Shown here in pieces: positions 30,123 to 40,317 of a stretch of DNA of 64,000 nucleotides. Position 1 is the stretch's first letter, and every line of letters begins with the position of its first letter. Made by a program: the position numbers and the translations under genes. This DNA comes from Hymenobacter convexus (GTDB lineage: Bacteria > Bacteroidota > Bacteroidia > Cytophagales > Hymenobacteraceae), in assembly GCF_030580955.1 (NCBI RefSeq), contig NZ_JAUQON010000001.1, positions 682,001 to 746,000 on the forward strand. Reading direction: 5' to 3'. The notes under the pieces are model-generated. The model was not told where the DNA came from. It made no database searches and saw nothing but the letters and a program-made list of their open reading frames with translations.

Positions 30123-33100
30123 ATGAAACAAACCTACCCTTTGCTGTTTCAAGGCAAGATGCGGCTGGTGCTGCTGGCCGCCATTTTGTGGTGGAGCCAG
30201 GCGGCCAACGCCCAGACGTACAACCTACCCACCACGGGCATCACGTCGGTGACGACCTGCTCCGGCACCCTTTATGACGATGGCGGCGCGACGGGCAATT
30301 ACGCCTTGAATGCCTACGGCGGCACGACGCTAACGCCTTCTACCGCTGGCAACAAAATTCGCCTGCAGTTTTCGGCGTTCAACATCGACCCCTATTACGA
30401 CGTAGTGCGGATATACGATGGCAGCTCGACCTCGGCCCCGCTGATTGGCGAGTACTCCAACTACAACCTGCCCCCGGCCTCGGTGTATGCCACCAACGCG
30501 GCGGGCACGCTGACGGTACTGCTGCAAAGCGACAGCTATTACAGCTACAGCGGTTTCGCGGCATCCATCGCCTGCGTGACGACCGTGCCGCTGGCCGATT
30601 TGGCCGTGCAGGGCGCTTCGGTGAGCCCGCTGAGTACGGTGGCCGGCAACTCGGTTTCGCTGAGCTGCTCCATTTACAACATTGGCGCGGGCACGGCCCC
30701 CAGCAGCAGCGTGGGCTACTATTTCTCGGCCGATGCCACGCTGGACGCCAGTGACGTGTTGCTGACCAATACGACGGGCTACACGCTGAATTCGGGCGTG
30801 TCGAGCACGCGCTACGCCACGGCCACCATTCCGGCCACGGCCGCGCCGGGCAACTACTACATCCTGTTTGTGGGCGACTACCAGAACCAGGTGACGGAAA
30901 GCAACGAAGCCAACAACGTAGCATCGGTGAACGTGACGGTGGTAGCGCCGAGTATCGACCTGACCATTCAGCAGGCCACTGTTTCGCCGCTGAATACTGC
31001 TGTGGGCACGCCCATCAACATGAACTGCTACATCCTGAATTCGGGCAACGCGGTGGCGGCCAGCAGCAGCGTGGGCTTCTACATCTCGACCGATGCCACG
31101 CTCGATGCCAGCGACGTGCTGCTTACCTCGCAGTACGGCGGCTCGCTGACGACGACTTACTCATCGTCGCGCTACGGCACGGCGGCCATTCCGACGGGCC
31201 TCACGCCCGGTACGTACTACATCCTGTTCGTGGCCGATTACCAGAATCAGGTAAGCGAAACCAACGAAACCAATAACGTGGCTTCGGTGGCCATCACGGT
31301 GGCCCCTCCGGGCGTTGACCTAGTGGTGCAGCAGGAGTCGCTGTACCCCAGCTCCAGCGCCGCCGGTGGCACCACGCAGGCCTCGGCCTCGATTTATAAC
31401 CAGGGCAACGTGACGGCGACGAGCAGCAACATGGGCTTCTACCTTTCGACCAACACCACGTTTGATGCCAACGACGTGCTGTTGTACACGGCTTCGGGCA
31501 CCGCACTGGGCTCCAGCCTGTCGTCGTACCGCTCGGGCTACCTCACCATTCCGGCCGGCACCACGCCCGGCAGCTACTACATCCTGTTTGTGGCCGACCC
31601 CACCAACCTGGTGACGGAAACCAACGAAACCAACAACGTGCGCAGCGTGGCCTTTACGGTGATTGCGCCTTCGATTGACCTGACGGTGTCGTCGGTCTAC
31701 GTATCGCCGAGCACGGTGGCGTCGGGTGGTTCGGCCAACACCTCGGCCTACTTGTATAACCAGGGCAACGCCACGGCCAGCCCGGCCAACATGAGCTTCT
31801 ACCTGTCGACGAACACCACGTTTGACGCCAGCGACGTGCTGGTGGGCAGCCAGAACAACGCCTCCCTGACCGCCGGCAACTACGTCAGCATCTATTCCAC
31901 CATCACGGTGCCGGCCGCTACGGCTTCGGGTACTTATTACCTGCTGTTTGTGGCCGACCCCACCAACCTGGTGGCCGAGACCAACGAGAACAACAACGTC
32001 GCCTACACGACCCTGACGGTAACGGCCCCAGGCATCGACCTGCAGGTGAGCCAGCCCTACGCAACGCCGTACACAGTGGGCGTGGGCGCTTCACTCAGCC
32101 TGTCTTCGTACATCTACAACACCGGTACGCTGGTATCGCCGAGCAGCACGATGGGCTACTACTTGTCGACCAACTCGGTGCTGGACGCCAGCGACGTGCT
32201 GCTGACTACGGTGACTGGCACTTCGCTTGCGGCCAACTCGAGCTCGTACCGCACGGCTACGGCCACGGTGCCGTCGGGCACGACGCCCGGCTATTACTAC
32301 GTATTGTTTGCGGCCGACCCCGCCAATGCGGTTTCGGAAACCAACGAAACCAACAACGTAGCTTACACCACGATTCAGGTAACGGTGCCGTCCATCGACC
32401 TGCAGATTACGCAAATGTATCTGGGCGCCACTTCGGTAGCGCCCGGCGCCACGATGTCGGTTTCTTCCTACGTTTACAACGCGGGCAACACCAGCTCGCC
32501 GAGCAGCAACGTGGGCTATTACCTGTCGACCAACACCACGCTGGACGCCAACGATGTGCTGCTGACCACGACCACGGGTGGGGTACTTGGTAGCTACCAG
32601 TACCTCTCCTCGGCGGGTACGGTGACGATTCCGACCGGAACGACGGCGGGCAATTACTACATGCTGGCCGTGGCCGACCCCACTAACGTGGTGAGCGAAA
32701 CCAACGAAACCAACAACGTGGCCTACTACCAGTTCACGGTGACGGGGCCGTTTACGGGCACGGTGGTGCCTTATACCGGCACCGCTACGGTGACGACCTG
32801 CAGCACGACGGTGTACGACCACGGGGGCTTCGGCAACTACTCGGACAACGCCAACGGCACCCTCGTTATCAACCCCGGCACAACGGGCAGCCGCGTGCAG
32901 CTCACCTTCAACTCATTTGCCGTTGAAACCTGCTGCGATGCCTTGCGCATCTACGATGGCCCGAACGCCCAGTCGCCTTTGCTGGCCACGCTGACTTATC
33001 TGCCCACGCTGCCCATTCAGGCCAGCGCCACCAACACGTCGGGCGCCCTCACGCTGGTATTTACCAGCGACGGTAGCGTGACGGCTTCGGGCTTCGATGC

Positions 33101-33779
33101 AGTGGTGTCGTGCGTGAATGCGCCCACGGTATTGCCCGACTTGCTGCTGACCCAGATTGGCGCTTCGCCCTCGTCGGTGCCGGCCGGTGGCAACTTGTCG
33201 CTGAGCGCCACGATTCAGAATCAGGGGGTGGGTTCGGCCGCTACGTCGGCCGTGGGGTATTACCTCTCCACCAACCAAACGCTGGACGCCAGCGACGTAC
33301 TGCTGGGCACCAGCGCCGGCTCGGCCCTCGCCTCGGGTGCCAGCGCCAACCGCCAGCTGACGCCTCCTGTACCGGCTAACACCGCCGTAGGTGCCTACTA
33401 TGTTCTCTTCGTGGCCGACCCGCTGAACGTGGAAACGGAAACCAACGAGAGCAATAACCTGGCTGCCCTGGCCGTGACGGTAACCCGTGGCACCGCTACC
33501 CGCGACCAGACGACGGGCTACACCGTGGCCGTGGCGCCGAACCCGGTGGTGAGCGGCAACGCCCTGCGCGTGCAGCTGAGCGGCACTGGTAACAGCGGTG
33601 CCGCCTCGGTTGACCTCTACAACGCCCTCGGCCAGCGCGTGCTGACCCAGGCCATGCAACTGGGTGCCGGCCGTGCCAACCAAGCCGAACTCCCCACCCA
33701 GGGTCTGGCCACGGGCGTGTACACCCTGCGCCTCACCGGCAGCGGCCTGAGCGTGACGCGCCGCGTGGTGATTGAATAA
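30123..33779 (+). CDS. Giant secreted CUB/CARDB repeat protein with T9SS sorting domain
   Basis: This 1,218-residue exported protein begins MKQTYPLLFQGKMRLVLLAA, a signal peptide ending near NAQT; the ATG at 30123 gives a better start than an upstream ATG in the same frame. Domains in order are a CUB-like domain (SVTTCSGTLYDDGG), six tandem CARDB-like Ig domains of exactly 120 residues each, a second CUB-like domain (TVYDHGGFGNYSDNA), a seventh CARDB unit, and a T9SS type A sorting domain (VAVAPNPVVSGNALRVQLSG, ending TRRVVIE). CARDB units are cell-adhesion-type beta sandwiches, so a surface adhesin or matrix component is likely. Ligand and partners are unknown. Confidence 0.88.
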   Translation: MKQTYPLLFQGKMRLVLLAAILWWSQAANAQTYNLPTTGITSVTTCSGTLYDDGGATGNYALNAYGGTTLTPSTAGNKIRLQFSAFNIDPYYDVVRIYDGSSTSAPLIGEYSNYNLPPASVYATNAAGTLTVLLQSDSYYSYSGFAASIACVTTVPLADLAVQGASVSPLSTVAGNSVSLSCSIYNIGAGTAPSSSVGYYFSADATLDASDVLLTNTTGYTLNSGVSSTRYATATIPATAAPGNYYILFVGDYQNQVTESNEANNVASVNVTVVAPSIDLTIQQATVSPLNTAVGTPINMNCYILNSGNAVAASSSVGFYISTDATLDASDVLLTSQYGGSLTTTYSSSRYGTAAIPTGLTPGTYYILFVADYQNQVSETNETNNVASVAITVAPPGVDLVVQQESLYPSSSAAGGTTQASASIYNQGNVTATSSNMGFYLSTNTTFDANDVLLYTASGTALGSSLSSYRSGYLTIPAGTTPGSYYILFVADPTNLVTETNETNNVRSVAFTVIAPSIDLTVSSVYVSPSTVASGGSANTSAYLYNQGNATASPANMSFYLSTNTTFDASDVLVGSQNNASLTAGNYVSIYSTITVPAATASGTYYLLFVADPTNLVAETNENNNVAYTTLTVTAPGIDLQVSQPYATPYTVGVGASLSLSSYIYNTGTLVSPSSTMGYYLSTNSVLDASDVLLTTVTGTSLAANSSSYRTATATVPSGTTPGYYYVLFAADPANAVSETNETNNVAYTTIQVTVPSIDLQITQMYLGATSVAPGATMSVSSYVYNAGNTSSPSSNVGYYLSTNTTLDANDVLLTTTTGGVLGSYQYLSSAGTVTIPTGTTAGNYYMLAVADPTNVVSETNETNNVAYYQFTVTGPFTGTVVPYTGTATVTTCSTTVYDHGGFGNYSDNANGTLVINPGTTGSRVQLTFNSFAVETCCDALRIYDGPNAQSPLLATLTYLPTLPIQASATNTSGALTLVFTSDGSVTASGFDAVVSCVNAPTVLPDLLLTQIGASPSSVPAGGNLSLSATIQNQGVGSAATSAVGYYLSTNQTLDASDVLLGTSAGSALASGASANRQLTPPVPANTAVGAYYVLFVADPLNVETETNESNNLAALAVTVTRGTATRDQTTGYTVAVAPNPVVSGNALRVQLSGTGNSGAASVDLYNALGQRVLTQAMQLGAGRANQAELPTQGLATGVYTLRLTGSGLSVTRRVVIE
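30597..32756 (+). repeat. Six tandem 360-bp coding repeats
   Basis: Units start at the Asp codons at 30597, 30957, 31317, 31677, 32037 and 32397, each exactly 360 bp with no length change. Conserved landmarks include the S-x-D-L start, LDASDVLL and ETNETNNVA. A seventh, diverged unit starts at 33138 beyond the second CUB domain. Confidence 0.95.
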
Positions 33780-33814
33780 GTAAATAGCTGAAACCAGTGC
33801 CGACGGCGCTGGAA

Positions 33815-33866
33815 CGAAGGCGGCAGGCCCGGCGTAACAGCCGGACCGGCCGCCTTCGCTTATTTT
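33815..33866 (+). terminator. Possible terminator after the CARDB protein
   Basis: CGAAGGCGGC (33815-33824) pairs perfectly with GCCGCCTTCG (33849-33858), followed by CTTATTTT. The loop itself is GC-rich and folds. The next gene starts 6 bases later. Confidence 0.6.
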
Positions 33867-33871
33867 GGGCC

Positions 33872-34357
33872 ATGGTAGAAATGATGCGCTATTGGCCTGT
33901 GTTGGTGCTGGTGGCCGCAGGAACAGGCCTGCCTCTGGGCAGAATACTTCCAGCGCAGGCCGAGCGTCGGCCCGGGCAAGCGCAGGCAGCCGGATTGTTT
34001 CTGCAGGCTGTGCTCCGCGCCAACTACCCGGCCGCCTATGCCCGTCTGGCGCCGGAAGTGCGCCAGGGCCTTAGCCTCGCCCGCTTTGCGGCGGCTGCCC
34101 GGCCACTTTGGAAAAGCGGCCAACGACATGGAAATACTATCGAACTGTATAAACTGGGCGTGCGGCTGGGCGACCGAGGAGGCTCCCGGCTGTTCTACAC
34201 CTTCTCTTTCGCCACCGATTCGGCGGCCAGGAGCCCATCGGAACTGCTGGAAGTGACATTCCGGGACACGGCAACGCGGGCCGTGCTGGGCTTCAGTCTG
34301 CGCACTCCAGCCAGAGTAACCGGTAGCCGGCCCGTTTCGGAAAGCCCCAAAAAATAG
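33872..34357 (+). CDS. Small exported hypothetical protein
   Basis: From the ATG at 33872 the protein is 161 residues. An in-frame ATG 75 bases upstream would run through the terminator hairpin and is less likely. It begins MVEMMRYWPVLVLVAAGTGL, a membrane or signal segment. A helical region follows (GLFLQAVLRANYPAAYARLA), then a beta-rich part (LFYTFSFATD, LLEVTFRDTATRAVLGFSL). This arrangement recalls NTF2-like / DUF3887-type exported proteins, but I cannot confirm a family. It is convergent with the O-antigen-ligase-family gene on the other strand, with 43 bases between. Confidence 0.6.
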   Translation: MVEMMRYWPVLVLVAAGTGLPLGRILPAQAERRPGQAQAAGLFLQAVLRANYPAAYARLAPEVRQGLSLARFAAAARPLWKSGQRHGNTIELYKLGVRLGDRGGSRLFYTFSFATDSAARSPSELLEVTFRDTATRAVLGFSLRTPARVTGSRPVSESPKK

Positions 34358-34400
34358 TGGGTGAACGCCACCTTGGCTTCGAAAGGTAATGGGTGGATTG

Positions 34401-35756
34401 TCAGGCATGGGCATCCAGCGCCTGCGCCGACGGCGCGAACGTGCCCCCGGTGGCGGGCACTACGGCCATGGCCGCCCGCGCATAATGCCGCTGCAGGCCC
34501 ACCGCCAGCCAGAACAATACGATGACCCGCGGCTCCTGCCAAAAGTCCTGCGTGAAAGAATGCAGCAGGAAAAACAGCAGATAGGCCGTGAAACCCACCT
34601 GAGCGGGCGTTTGCTGCCCCCGAAACACCCACTTCAACTGGCGGACCAGCAAGTAGCCCAGCAGCAATAGGCCTGAGAGCAGCCCGAGAGCGCCGGATTC
34701 GGCCAGCCAGTCGAGGTAAAGGTTGTGGGCGTTCATGCGCCGCAGGGTGGGGGTATAGTTGGGGTGGGCCGGGTCGTGGCGCACAAAATCGAGGTAGCGG
34801 TCGGGGAAAGTGCCCGGGCCCACGCCCACTACGGGCTCCTGCTGGAACAGGTCGAGGCTGAACACCCAACGACTCATGCGCTCGGCGTTCGATTCATTGG
34901 CCGAGGAAAAGTCGCTCACCGAGCCCAACTCGTGCAAGAGGTTGGTTTTGGTGGCCGTGGGCGGGTGCGGGTGCGCGATATTGATAACCTGCCAGGCGCT
35001 GAGCACCAAGCAGCTGGCTACCGCCCAAGGAAGCAGCAACCGCACGCCCGCCTCGCGCCCCGAGAAGGCCAGCAGCAGTAGCGCCTGGGCCAGCAGCGAG
35101 ATGTAGGACGCCCGCGAGTACGAAAACGCCACCACCATGAGCACGCCCGTGAGCAGTAGCGTGATGAGGAAGCGGCCGCGCTGGTTTTGCGCCCGCGGGT
35201 GATAGAGCAGCACCATGTTCAGCAGCAGGATGAGCGGCTCCAGCAGCACCGTGAGGTTGGTGTGACCATGTTCGAGGAAGGGCTGGGCCACGAAGTACGA
35301 AACCGTATAGGAAATGCCAACTACCGCGTGACGCACCAATGTGTAGGCGGCCAGCAGGCCGGTGCCCAGGGCCAGCGCGCCCAGCGCTCGGTACCATTCG
35401 GTGCGCTCGAGCCGCAGCACCCGCTGCACCCCGTAGCCAAACCCAATGTAGAGCAGCACCGTGGCAAAATACTTGGCCGAAACCAGCACATCGCCCGAAA
35501 AAACCGTGGACAGAAACAACGCCCCCACGTGCAGGCCAATGAGCTTATCGAGGCGCCGCGTGGTGCGGGGCCAGGCCACCCAGCCGGCCAGCAGGCCCAC
35601 CACCAAAACGCCCACCGTGGCAGCCATGAGTGGCTCGGACGCCAGCAGCAGCCCAAAGTGCCAACGCGGCGAAAACCACGATACCGACAACGGCACACTG
35701 GCCAGCGCCACGTAAAACATCCCTAACAATAGATGCCGGAAACGCGAAGGAGTCAT
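34401..35756 (-). CDS. O-antigen ligase family membrane protein
   Basis: This polytopic protein of 451 residues has around twelve transmembrane segments. The large periplasmic loop lies between about residues 250 and 355 (SNAERMSRWVFSLDLFQQEP, VVGVGPGTFPDRYLDFV). It holds the signature NAHNLYLDWLAESGALGLLS, which matches the Wzy_C/WaaL family better than the relative at 7.3-8.6 kb does. Such proteins attach or polymerise surface glycans. The C-terminal 30 residues are soluble. A promoter with ideal spacing (TTG, 19 bases, TATTTTTT) ends only 4 bases before the ATG. Confidence 0.85.
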   Translation of the reverse strand: MTPSRFRHLLLGMFYVALASVPLSVSWFSPRWHFGLLLASEPLMAATVGVLVVGLLAGWVAWPRTTRRLDKLIGLHVGALFLSTVFSGDVLVSAKYFATVLLYIGFGYGVQRVLRLERTEWYRALGALALGTGLLAAYTLVRHAVVGISYTVSYFVAQPFLEHGHTNLTVLLEPLILLLNMVLLYHPRAQNQRGRFLITLLLTGVLMVVAFSYSRASYISLLAQALLLLAFSGREAGVRLLLPWAVASCLVLSAWQVINIAHPHPPTATKTNLLHELGSVSDFSSANESNAERMSRWVFSLDLFQQEPVVGVGPGTFPDRYLDFVRHDPAHPNYTPTLRRMNAHNLYLDWLAESGALGLLSGLLLLGYLLVRQLKWVFRGQQTPAQVGFTAYLLFFLLHSFTQDFWQEPRVIVLFWLAVGLQRHYARAAMAVVPATGGTFAPSAQALDAHA

Positions 35757-35760
35757 GCAG

Positions 35761-35791
35761 AAAAAATAAACGCACCACCGCCCGGTGCAAT
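35761..35791 (-). promoter_or_regulatory. Leaderless-type promoter of the O-antigen ligase gene
   Basis: On the - strand ATTG (35791-35788), a 19-base spacer and TATTTTTT (35768-35761) are followed by 4 bases and the ATG. The spacing fits the Bacteroidota consensus; the -7 box lacks the final G. Confidence 0.5.
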
Positions 35792-35805
35792 GAAACTCGT
35801 CGACG

Positions 35806-37677
35806 CTACCCGATTTTTTTGCCCGCCATGGCCTGCTGAATGGAAATGTTCATCACCCGCTCGGCGTAGGGGCGCGTCAGCTCGTCCAGCTCGTCCATGG
35901 CTTTGAGGATGGGGTCGCGCTCGGTGCCGGCCAAGGCGGCACGTACCGTGGCTACCTGCGCTTCGGTGTCGGCCAACTCGGTTTCGGTGAGGTGCTGGCG
36001 GTTTTTGCGGGTGAAATTGTCTACCTGGTAGAGCAACTGCTCGGCGGCGGTGCGGGCTTCGATGAGCAGGCGGGCGGCCACGTCGTCTTTGGCATTTACT
36101 AGGGAGTCCATCAGCATCTGCTCCACCTGCTCGTCGGTGAGACCGTACTGGGGCTTGATTTCGACTTGCTGACGCGTGTTCGAGCGGAGTTCAATGGCCT
36201 CTACTTTCAGAATGCCGTCGGCGTTCAGCAGAAAGTTGACATCCACCTTGGGCAGGCCCGCCGGCATGGCCGGAATGCCGGTGAGCACGAACTCGCCCAG
36301 CTTGCGGTTCTGGCTCACGAGGTCGCGCTCGCCTTGGTACACGGCAATTTTGAGATTTACCTGCCCGTCCACGCTGGTGGTGTACTGGCGGCCGGCCTTG
36401 GTCGGAATCTTAGAATTGCGCGGAATAATGGGGTCGAGCAGGCCGCCCAGCGTCTCGATGCCCAGCGTGAGCGGCGTCACGTCGAGCAGGAGTACATCGC
36501 GGCGGTTGCCAGCCAGAATATCGGCCTGAATGGCCGCGCCCAGCGCCACCACTTCGTCGGGGTTGAGGGAGTTGTTGGCCGGCTGGCCGAAGAACTCCGA
36601 TACGGCGTCGTACACGAGCGGCACGCGCGTGGAACCGCCCACCAGCAGCACGGCATCGAGCTGGGTGGTGAGCTTGGCGTCGGCCAACGCCTGGCGGCAG
36701 GCCGCGATGGTGCGGTCCACCAGCGGGCGGACGAGGTCGTTGAACTGCGCGCGCGTGAGCGTGACGGTGGTGTTTTGCCCGGCTTCGTCGGTCAGGTGCG
36801 TGGTGAAGTCGTCGTGCTGGCTGAGATATTTCTTCGCCATTTCGGCGGCCAAGCGCAGCTGCTGTTGCAGGTGTGGGTTGGTGTGGAAGCTTTCCGGGAG
36901 GCCAAACGTGGCGGTCCAATGGTTTACCACGGCGCGGTCGAGGTCGTCGCCGCCCAGGTAGGTGTCGCCGTTGGTGCTCAGCACTTCAAAGATGCCTTGC
37001 TGAATGCGCAGAATGCTGATGTCGAAGGTGCCGCCGCCGAGGTCGTACACGGCCACGGTTTTTTCCTCGTCGGGGTCGAGGCCGATGCCGTAGGCCAGCG
37101 CGGCAGCCGTGGGCTCGTTCACGATGCGCAGCACTTCGAGGCCGGCTAGGCGGCCAGCGTCGCGCGTGGCTTGGCGCTGCGAGTCGTTGAAATAAGCCGG
37201 CACGGTGATGACGGCGCGGTTGACCGGCGTTTTGAGGGCGTGCTCGGCGCGGGCGCGCAGCTCTTTCAGAATATCGGCCGACAGCTCGATGGGCGAGAAA
37301 AACCGGTCATCGACGCGGATTTTGACCAAGCCTTCGGAATTGTCATCGATGACCTTGTAACCAAGCTGGGTGGCGTGCTGGCCCAGGTCGCGGTAGCTTT
37401 TGCCCAGCAGGCGCTTCACCGAATAGATGGTGCGCTGCGGGTCGGTGAGCAGAAACTCGCGGGCTTCGGTGCCGATGACGGGCTCGGCCCCGTTGGCCGG
37501 GAAGTGCACCACCGAGGGCACGATGGTGCCGCGGCCCAGGTCGTTGATGGCCATGGGCTGACGGGTTTCGGGGTGCACGTAGGCCACCAGGCTGTTGGTG
37601 GTGCCCAGGTCGATGCCCACAATAATTTCTTCTTGCTGGAGGCTGCCGGTGGCAAGATTGATAGCGACTGTAGCCAT
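35806..37677 (-). CDS. hscA: HscA-like Hsp70 chaperone
   Basis: This Hsp70 of 623 residues is of the HscA type, which in the ISC pathway works with HscB to transfer Fe-S clusters from IscU. The ATPase motifs are [14 protein letters not shown] (about 21-34), [34 protein letters not shown] and [13 protein letters not shown]. HscA-like features are the extended N-terminus ([20 protein letters not shown]), the wording [16 protein letters not shown], and the short C-terminus ending in [10 protein letters not shown] instead of a DnaK EEVD-type tail. I start at the ATG at 37677; the upstream frame is promoter region. No other ISC gene is visible nearby. Confidence 0.88.
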   Translation of the reverse strand: MATVAINLATGSLQQEEIIVGIDLGTTNSLVAYVHPETRQPMAINDLGRGTIVPSVVHFPANGAEPVIGTEAREFLLTDPQRTIYSVKRLLGKSYRDLGQHATQLGYKVIDDNSEGLVKIRVDDRFFSPIELSADILKELRARAEHALKTPVNRAVITVPAYFNDSQRQATRDAGRLAGLEVLRIVNEPTAAALAYGIGLDPDEEKTVAVYDLGGGTFDISILRIQQGIFEVLSTNGDTYLGGDDLDRAVVNHWTATFGLPESFHTNPHLQQQLRLAAEMAKKYLSQHDDFTTHLTDEAGQNTTVTLTRAQFNDLVRPLVDRTIAACRQALADAKLTTQLDAVLLVGGSTRVPLVYDAVSEFFGQPANNSLNPDEVVALGAAIQADILAGNRRDVLLLDVTPLTLGIETLGGLLDPIIPRNSKIPTKAGRQYTTSVDGQVNLKIAVYQGERDLVSQNRKLGEFVLTGIPAMPAGLPKVDVNFLLNADGILKVEAIELRSNTRQQVEIKPQYGLTDEQVEQMLMDSLVNAKDDVAARLLIEARTAAEQLLYQVDNFTRKNRQHLTETELADTEAQVATVRAALAGTERDPILKAMDELDELTRPYAERVMNISIQQAMAGKKIG

Positions 37678-37984
37678 ATATGCTGAGGCCGGCGCTGCGG
37701 CTGGCCCAAAAGGAAATAAAAAAATAACGCCGCGTGGCGTGGCACAAAAGTAGCCCCTAAACCACCCCGGCCCGGAAATGATGCAGAGTTGGCAATTGAG
37801 GTTGGCCAAAGCCCGAATTTTATTCGGCTATTTTATAAAAGTTCCAAACCGAAACGATTGTTGGGCACGTAAAGAGAGAACAATAGCACACAACTACCGG
37901 GAAACTAATCATCTGACTGCTCCGGCAATCAGTGTTCAGCTTCCGTATTGCCTCCTTTTTTTTCACCATAACCCGTTCTTTTAC
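37678..37984. other. Divergent intergenic region hscA / DUF4331
   Basis: These 307 bases hold the start regions of two divergent genes. On the - strand TACTTTTG (37752-37745) fits the -7 box and would give hscA a leader of about 60 bases; no clear -33 box is seen. On the + strand the 200 bases before the DUF4331 gene are A/T-rich, with a self-complementary TTTTATAAAA at 37830-37839 and a T8 run at 37954-37961, but no convincing promoter. Confidence 0.5.
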
Positions 37985-40231
37985 ATGAAAAATCTGCTTA
38001 CTCGTCCTCTACTTCCCGTTGCGCTACTCGCAACTGCGGTGGGAGGGATACTGGCCCTGAGTGGCCAGCACAACACGCTGGAGGCCTCGAGCCACCGCGA
38101 AGCCCCGCTCATCGCCGACGACCCTCTGGCCGACAACACCGACCTGTATGTGTTCCGCTCGCCCGATGCCCCGAACAACGACGGCAACGCCACGGCTACC
38201 ATCATTGCCAACTACATTCCGTTTGAGCTGCCGCAGGGCGGCCCCAACTTCAACTCGTTCGGCGAAAACATTCGCTACGAAATCCACGTCAAAAACAACC
38301 CCGCCACAACGGGCGACGACATTACCTACCGCTTCACGTTCACCCGCACCAACCAGGCCCCGACGACCTTTTTCCGGGTACGGCTGGGCCAGGAAAACAT
38401 GAAGACCACCTATCAGCTGGAGCAAAGCTTGGCCGGTGGTGCCTTCACAACCTTAGTGGCGGCCGGACAGGTGCCTGCCCCTAACATCGGGCCGCGGTCC
38501 ATCACCAGTACGCCAGCTGGCCTGGGCCAAACCAATTACCAAACCTATCTGGAAAGCACTGTTCAGCAGGTGGCTACTACCGGGGGCAACATGCAGATAT
38601 ACTGCGGTCCCTCCGACGACGCCTTCTTCACCGACCTGGGTGCTATTTTCGACCTGGGGGCAGTGCGCTCGCCCGGTGGCGCCCGCGATGGCCTAGCCCG
38701 CAAGAACGTGCACAGCATTGTGATGAAGATTCCGGTGGCCGCCCTGGTTCGGACCGGCACCCCGGCTCTCACGGCCACTACCAACCCCTTGGCGGGCACC
38801 ACCTCGCCGGCCTCGCCCGTGTCGCCCTACACCATTGGTGTGTGGGCTTCGGCCAGCCGCCTGTCGTTGCGCACCATCAATACCGACGGTACGCAGACCC
38901 AAACCGGCACCTATGTGCAGGTATCGCGCCTTGGCATGCCCCTCACCAACGAGGTGGTGCAGCCAGTTGGCATGAAGGACGCCTGGAACAACGACACTCC
39001 GTATGGGGTGGCCACGCCGGCCGCCGGTTCGCGGCAGGCCATGTTTGAGGCCAACCTGAAAAATCCCGAGCTGGGTTTGTATATGGCTGACAACACGCCC
39101 GTAAACGGCGCCGCTCCCAAGCCGGCCGGCCAGACCTACTATGGCGAAGCCATCCAAGGCCCGGTAGGACCGACCCGGGGCCTGGGGCTGTTGCGCATTC
39201 AGTCCAAGTCGCTGGCGGGCCTGTTGCCCGCGCCTTTTGCTGCTGGCTTCGACTTCCGGAACGGCGCACCGGGCCTGGCTCCCCTTTTGGGCAACGCGCT
39301 GACGAACGGCACGGCCCTTGCCCCCGTTGCACAGGGTGGATTTGGCGAAGTGCTGTTGAACGGCGGCGCGAGCGGTGCTCCGCGTTCGGTAGATTTGCTG
39401 CCCCTGTTCCATACCGGCGTGCCCAACCTGCCTCCGTACCAGTTGGCTACCGGCAAAACCGGCAACAACCCGCTGACGGCTGGCAAGCCTTTCATCAACA
39501 ACTTCCTGCCGACTTTCGGCGATATGCTGCGCATCAACTTGGCGGTGCAGCCTACCTCACGCACCTCGCCCGACTTTAGCTCGGAGGGCTTGCTTGCTGC
39601 GGCTGCACTTGGCCTCACCGATGTTCGCTACACTGCCAGCGGCGCCAACTACATTGCCATCCCGAACATGGACGGCTTCCCGAACGGCCGGCGCCTCGAA
39701 GACGACGTGACCCGCATCGAGTTGCAAGCCGTGAGCGGCGTGGTGCTGGCTGCCATCGGCCTCTGGTACGACGACTACACGGTGGGTACTTCCACTACGC
39801 CCGTAACGGCGCAGTTGGGCAACGTATTGAGCTTCAGCACGAATGTGGAGCGCAACGACACCACCTTCCGCACTACCTTCCCGTTTGTGCAAACGCCTTG
39901 GAGCGGCACCACCGCGCAGCGTGTGGCCCTGGCCCAGCGTTCTACGAACCTCGGCCTCTCGCCGAACCTGACCGTGGCCCAGGCCTACCCGAACCCCTTC
40001 ATCGGGAGCACTACGCTGCACTTTGAGCTGCCGGCCAAAGGCACGATGAGCCTCGTTATCAGCGATGTGACGGGCCGTCGGGTAGCTACCGTTGCCAAGG
40101 ACAAAACCTTTGCTCAGGGCGTGAACGAGCTGACCTGGACTCCGGGCCGTGATGTGGCTGCTGGCCAGTACATCGCCACGCTGTACAGCGGCCAGACGGT
40201 CGTGCAGTCGGTCCGCATCGAGCGGCAGTAA
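37985..40231 (+). CDS. DUF4331 domain secreted protein with T9SS sorting domain
   Basis: From the ATG at 37985 the protein is 748 residues with a signal peptide (KNLLTRPLLPVALLATAVGG). The DUF4331 hallmark LEASSHREAPLIADDPLADN follows, then DLYVFRSPDAPNNDGNATA, and later TRLGLLRIQSK-type and PNMDGFPNGRRLEDDVTRIE blocks. The end is a T9SS type A domain (VAQAYPNPFIGSTTLHFELP to the terminal SVRIERQ). DUF4331 proteins are exported, but their function is not known. It heads a + strand run with a TPR protein, a HupE-family permease and a TonB receptor, which hints at a role in uptake or handling of a ligand or metal at the cell surface. Confidence 0.88.
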   Translation: MKNLLTRPLLPVALLATAVGGILALSGQHNTLEASSHREAPLIADDPLADNTDLYVFRSPDAPNNDGNATATIIANYIPFELPQGGPNFNSFGENIRYEIHVKNNPATTGDDITYRFTFTRTNQAPTTFFRVRLGQENMKTTYQLEQSLAGGAFTTLVAAGQVPAPNIGPRSITSTPAGLGQTNYQTYLESTVQQVATTGGNMQIYCGPSDDAFFTDLGAIFDLGAVRSPGGARDGLARKNVHSIVMKIPVAALVRTGTPALTATTNPLAGTTSPASPVSPYTIGVWASASRLSLRTINTDGTQTQTGTYVQVSRLGMPLTNEVVQPVGMKDAWNNDTPYGVATPAAGSRQAMFEANLKNPELGLYMADNTPVNGAAPKPAGQTYYGEAIQGPVGPTRGLGLLRIQSKSLAGLLPAPFAAGFDFRNGAPGLAPLLGNALTNGTALAPVAQGGFGEVLLNGGASGAPRSVDLLPLFHTGVPNLPPYQLATGKTGNNPLTAGKPFINNFLPTFGDMLRINLAVQPTSRTSPDFSSEGLLAAAALGLTDVRYTASGANYIAIPNMDGFPNGRRLEDDVTRIELQAVSGVVLAAIGLWYDDYTVGTSTTPVTAQLGNVLSFSTNVERNDTTFRTTFPFVQTPWSGTTAQRVALAQRSTNLGLSPNLTVAQAYPNPFIGSTTLHFELPAKGTMSLVISDVTGRRVATVAKDKTFAQGVNELTWTPGRDVAAGQYIATLYSGQTVVQSVRIERQ

Positions 40232-40301
40232 AGTAGGTCCGTATCTTGTCTGAACAGAGCCGTCGTTGGGCCCAAGCAGGGACTGGCGGCGGCTTTTTTC
40301 A

Positions 40302-40309
40302 TACCTTTA
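40302..40309 (+). promoter_or_regulatory. -7-like box before the TPR gene
   Basis: TACCTTTA lies 8 bases before the GTG at 40318, with no ideal -33 box. The arrangement mirrors that before the FtsB-like gene. Confidence 0.35.
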
Positions 40310-40317
40310 TTTCCGCC

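Noticed and set aside
30597..32756. Regularly spaced repeats that could suggest a CRISPR-like array
   Set aside because: The 360-bp period is in frame and encodes protein domains; there are no short repeats with unique spacers.
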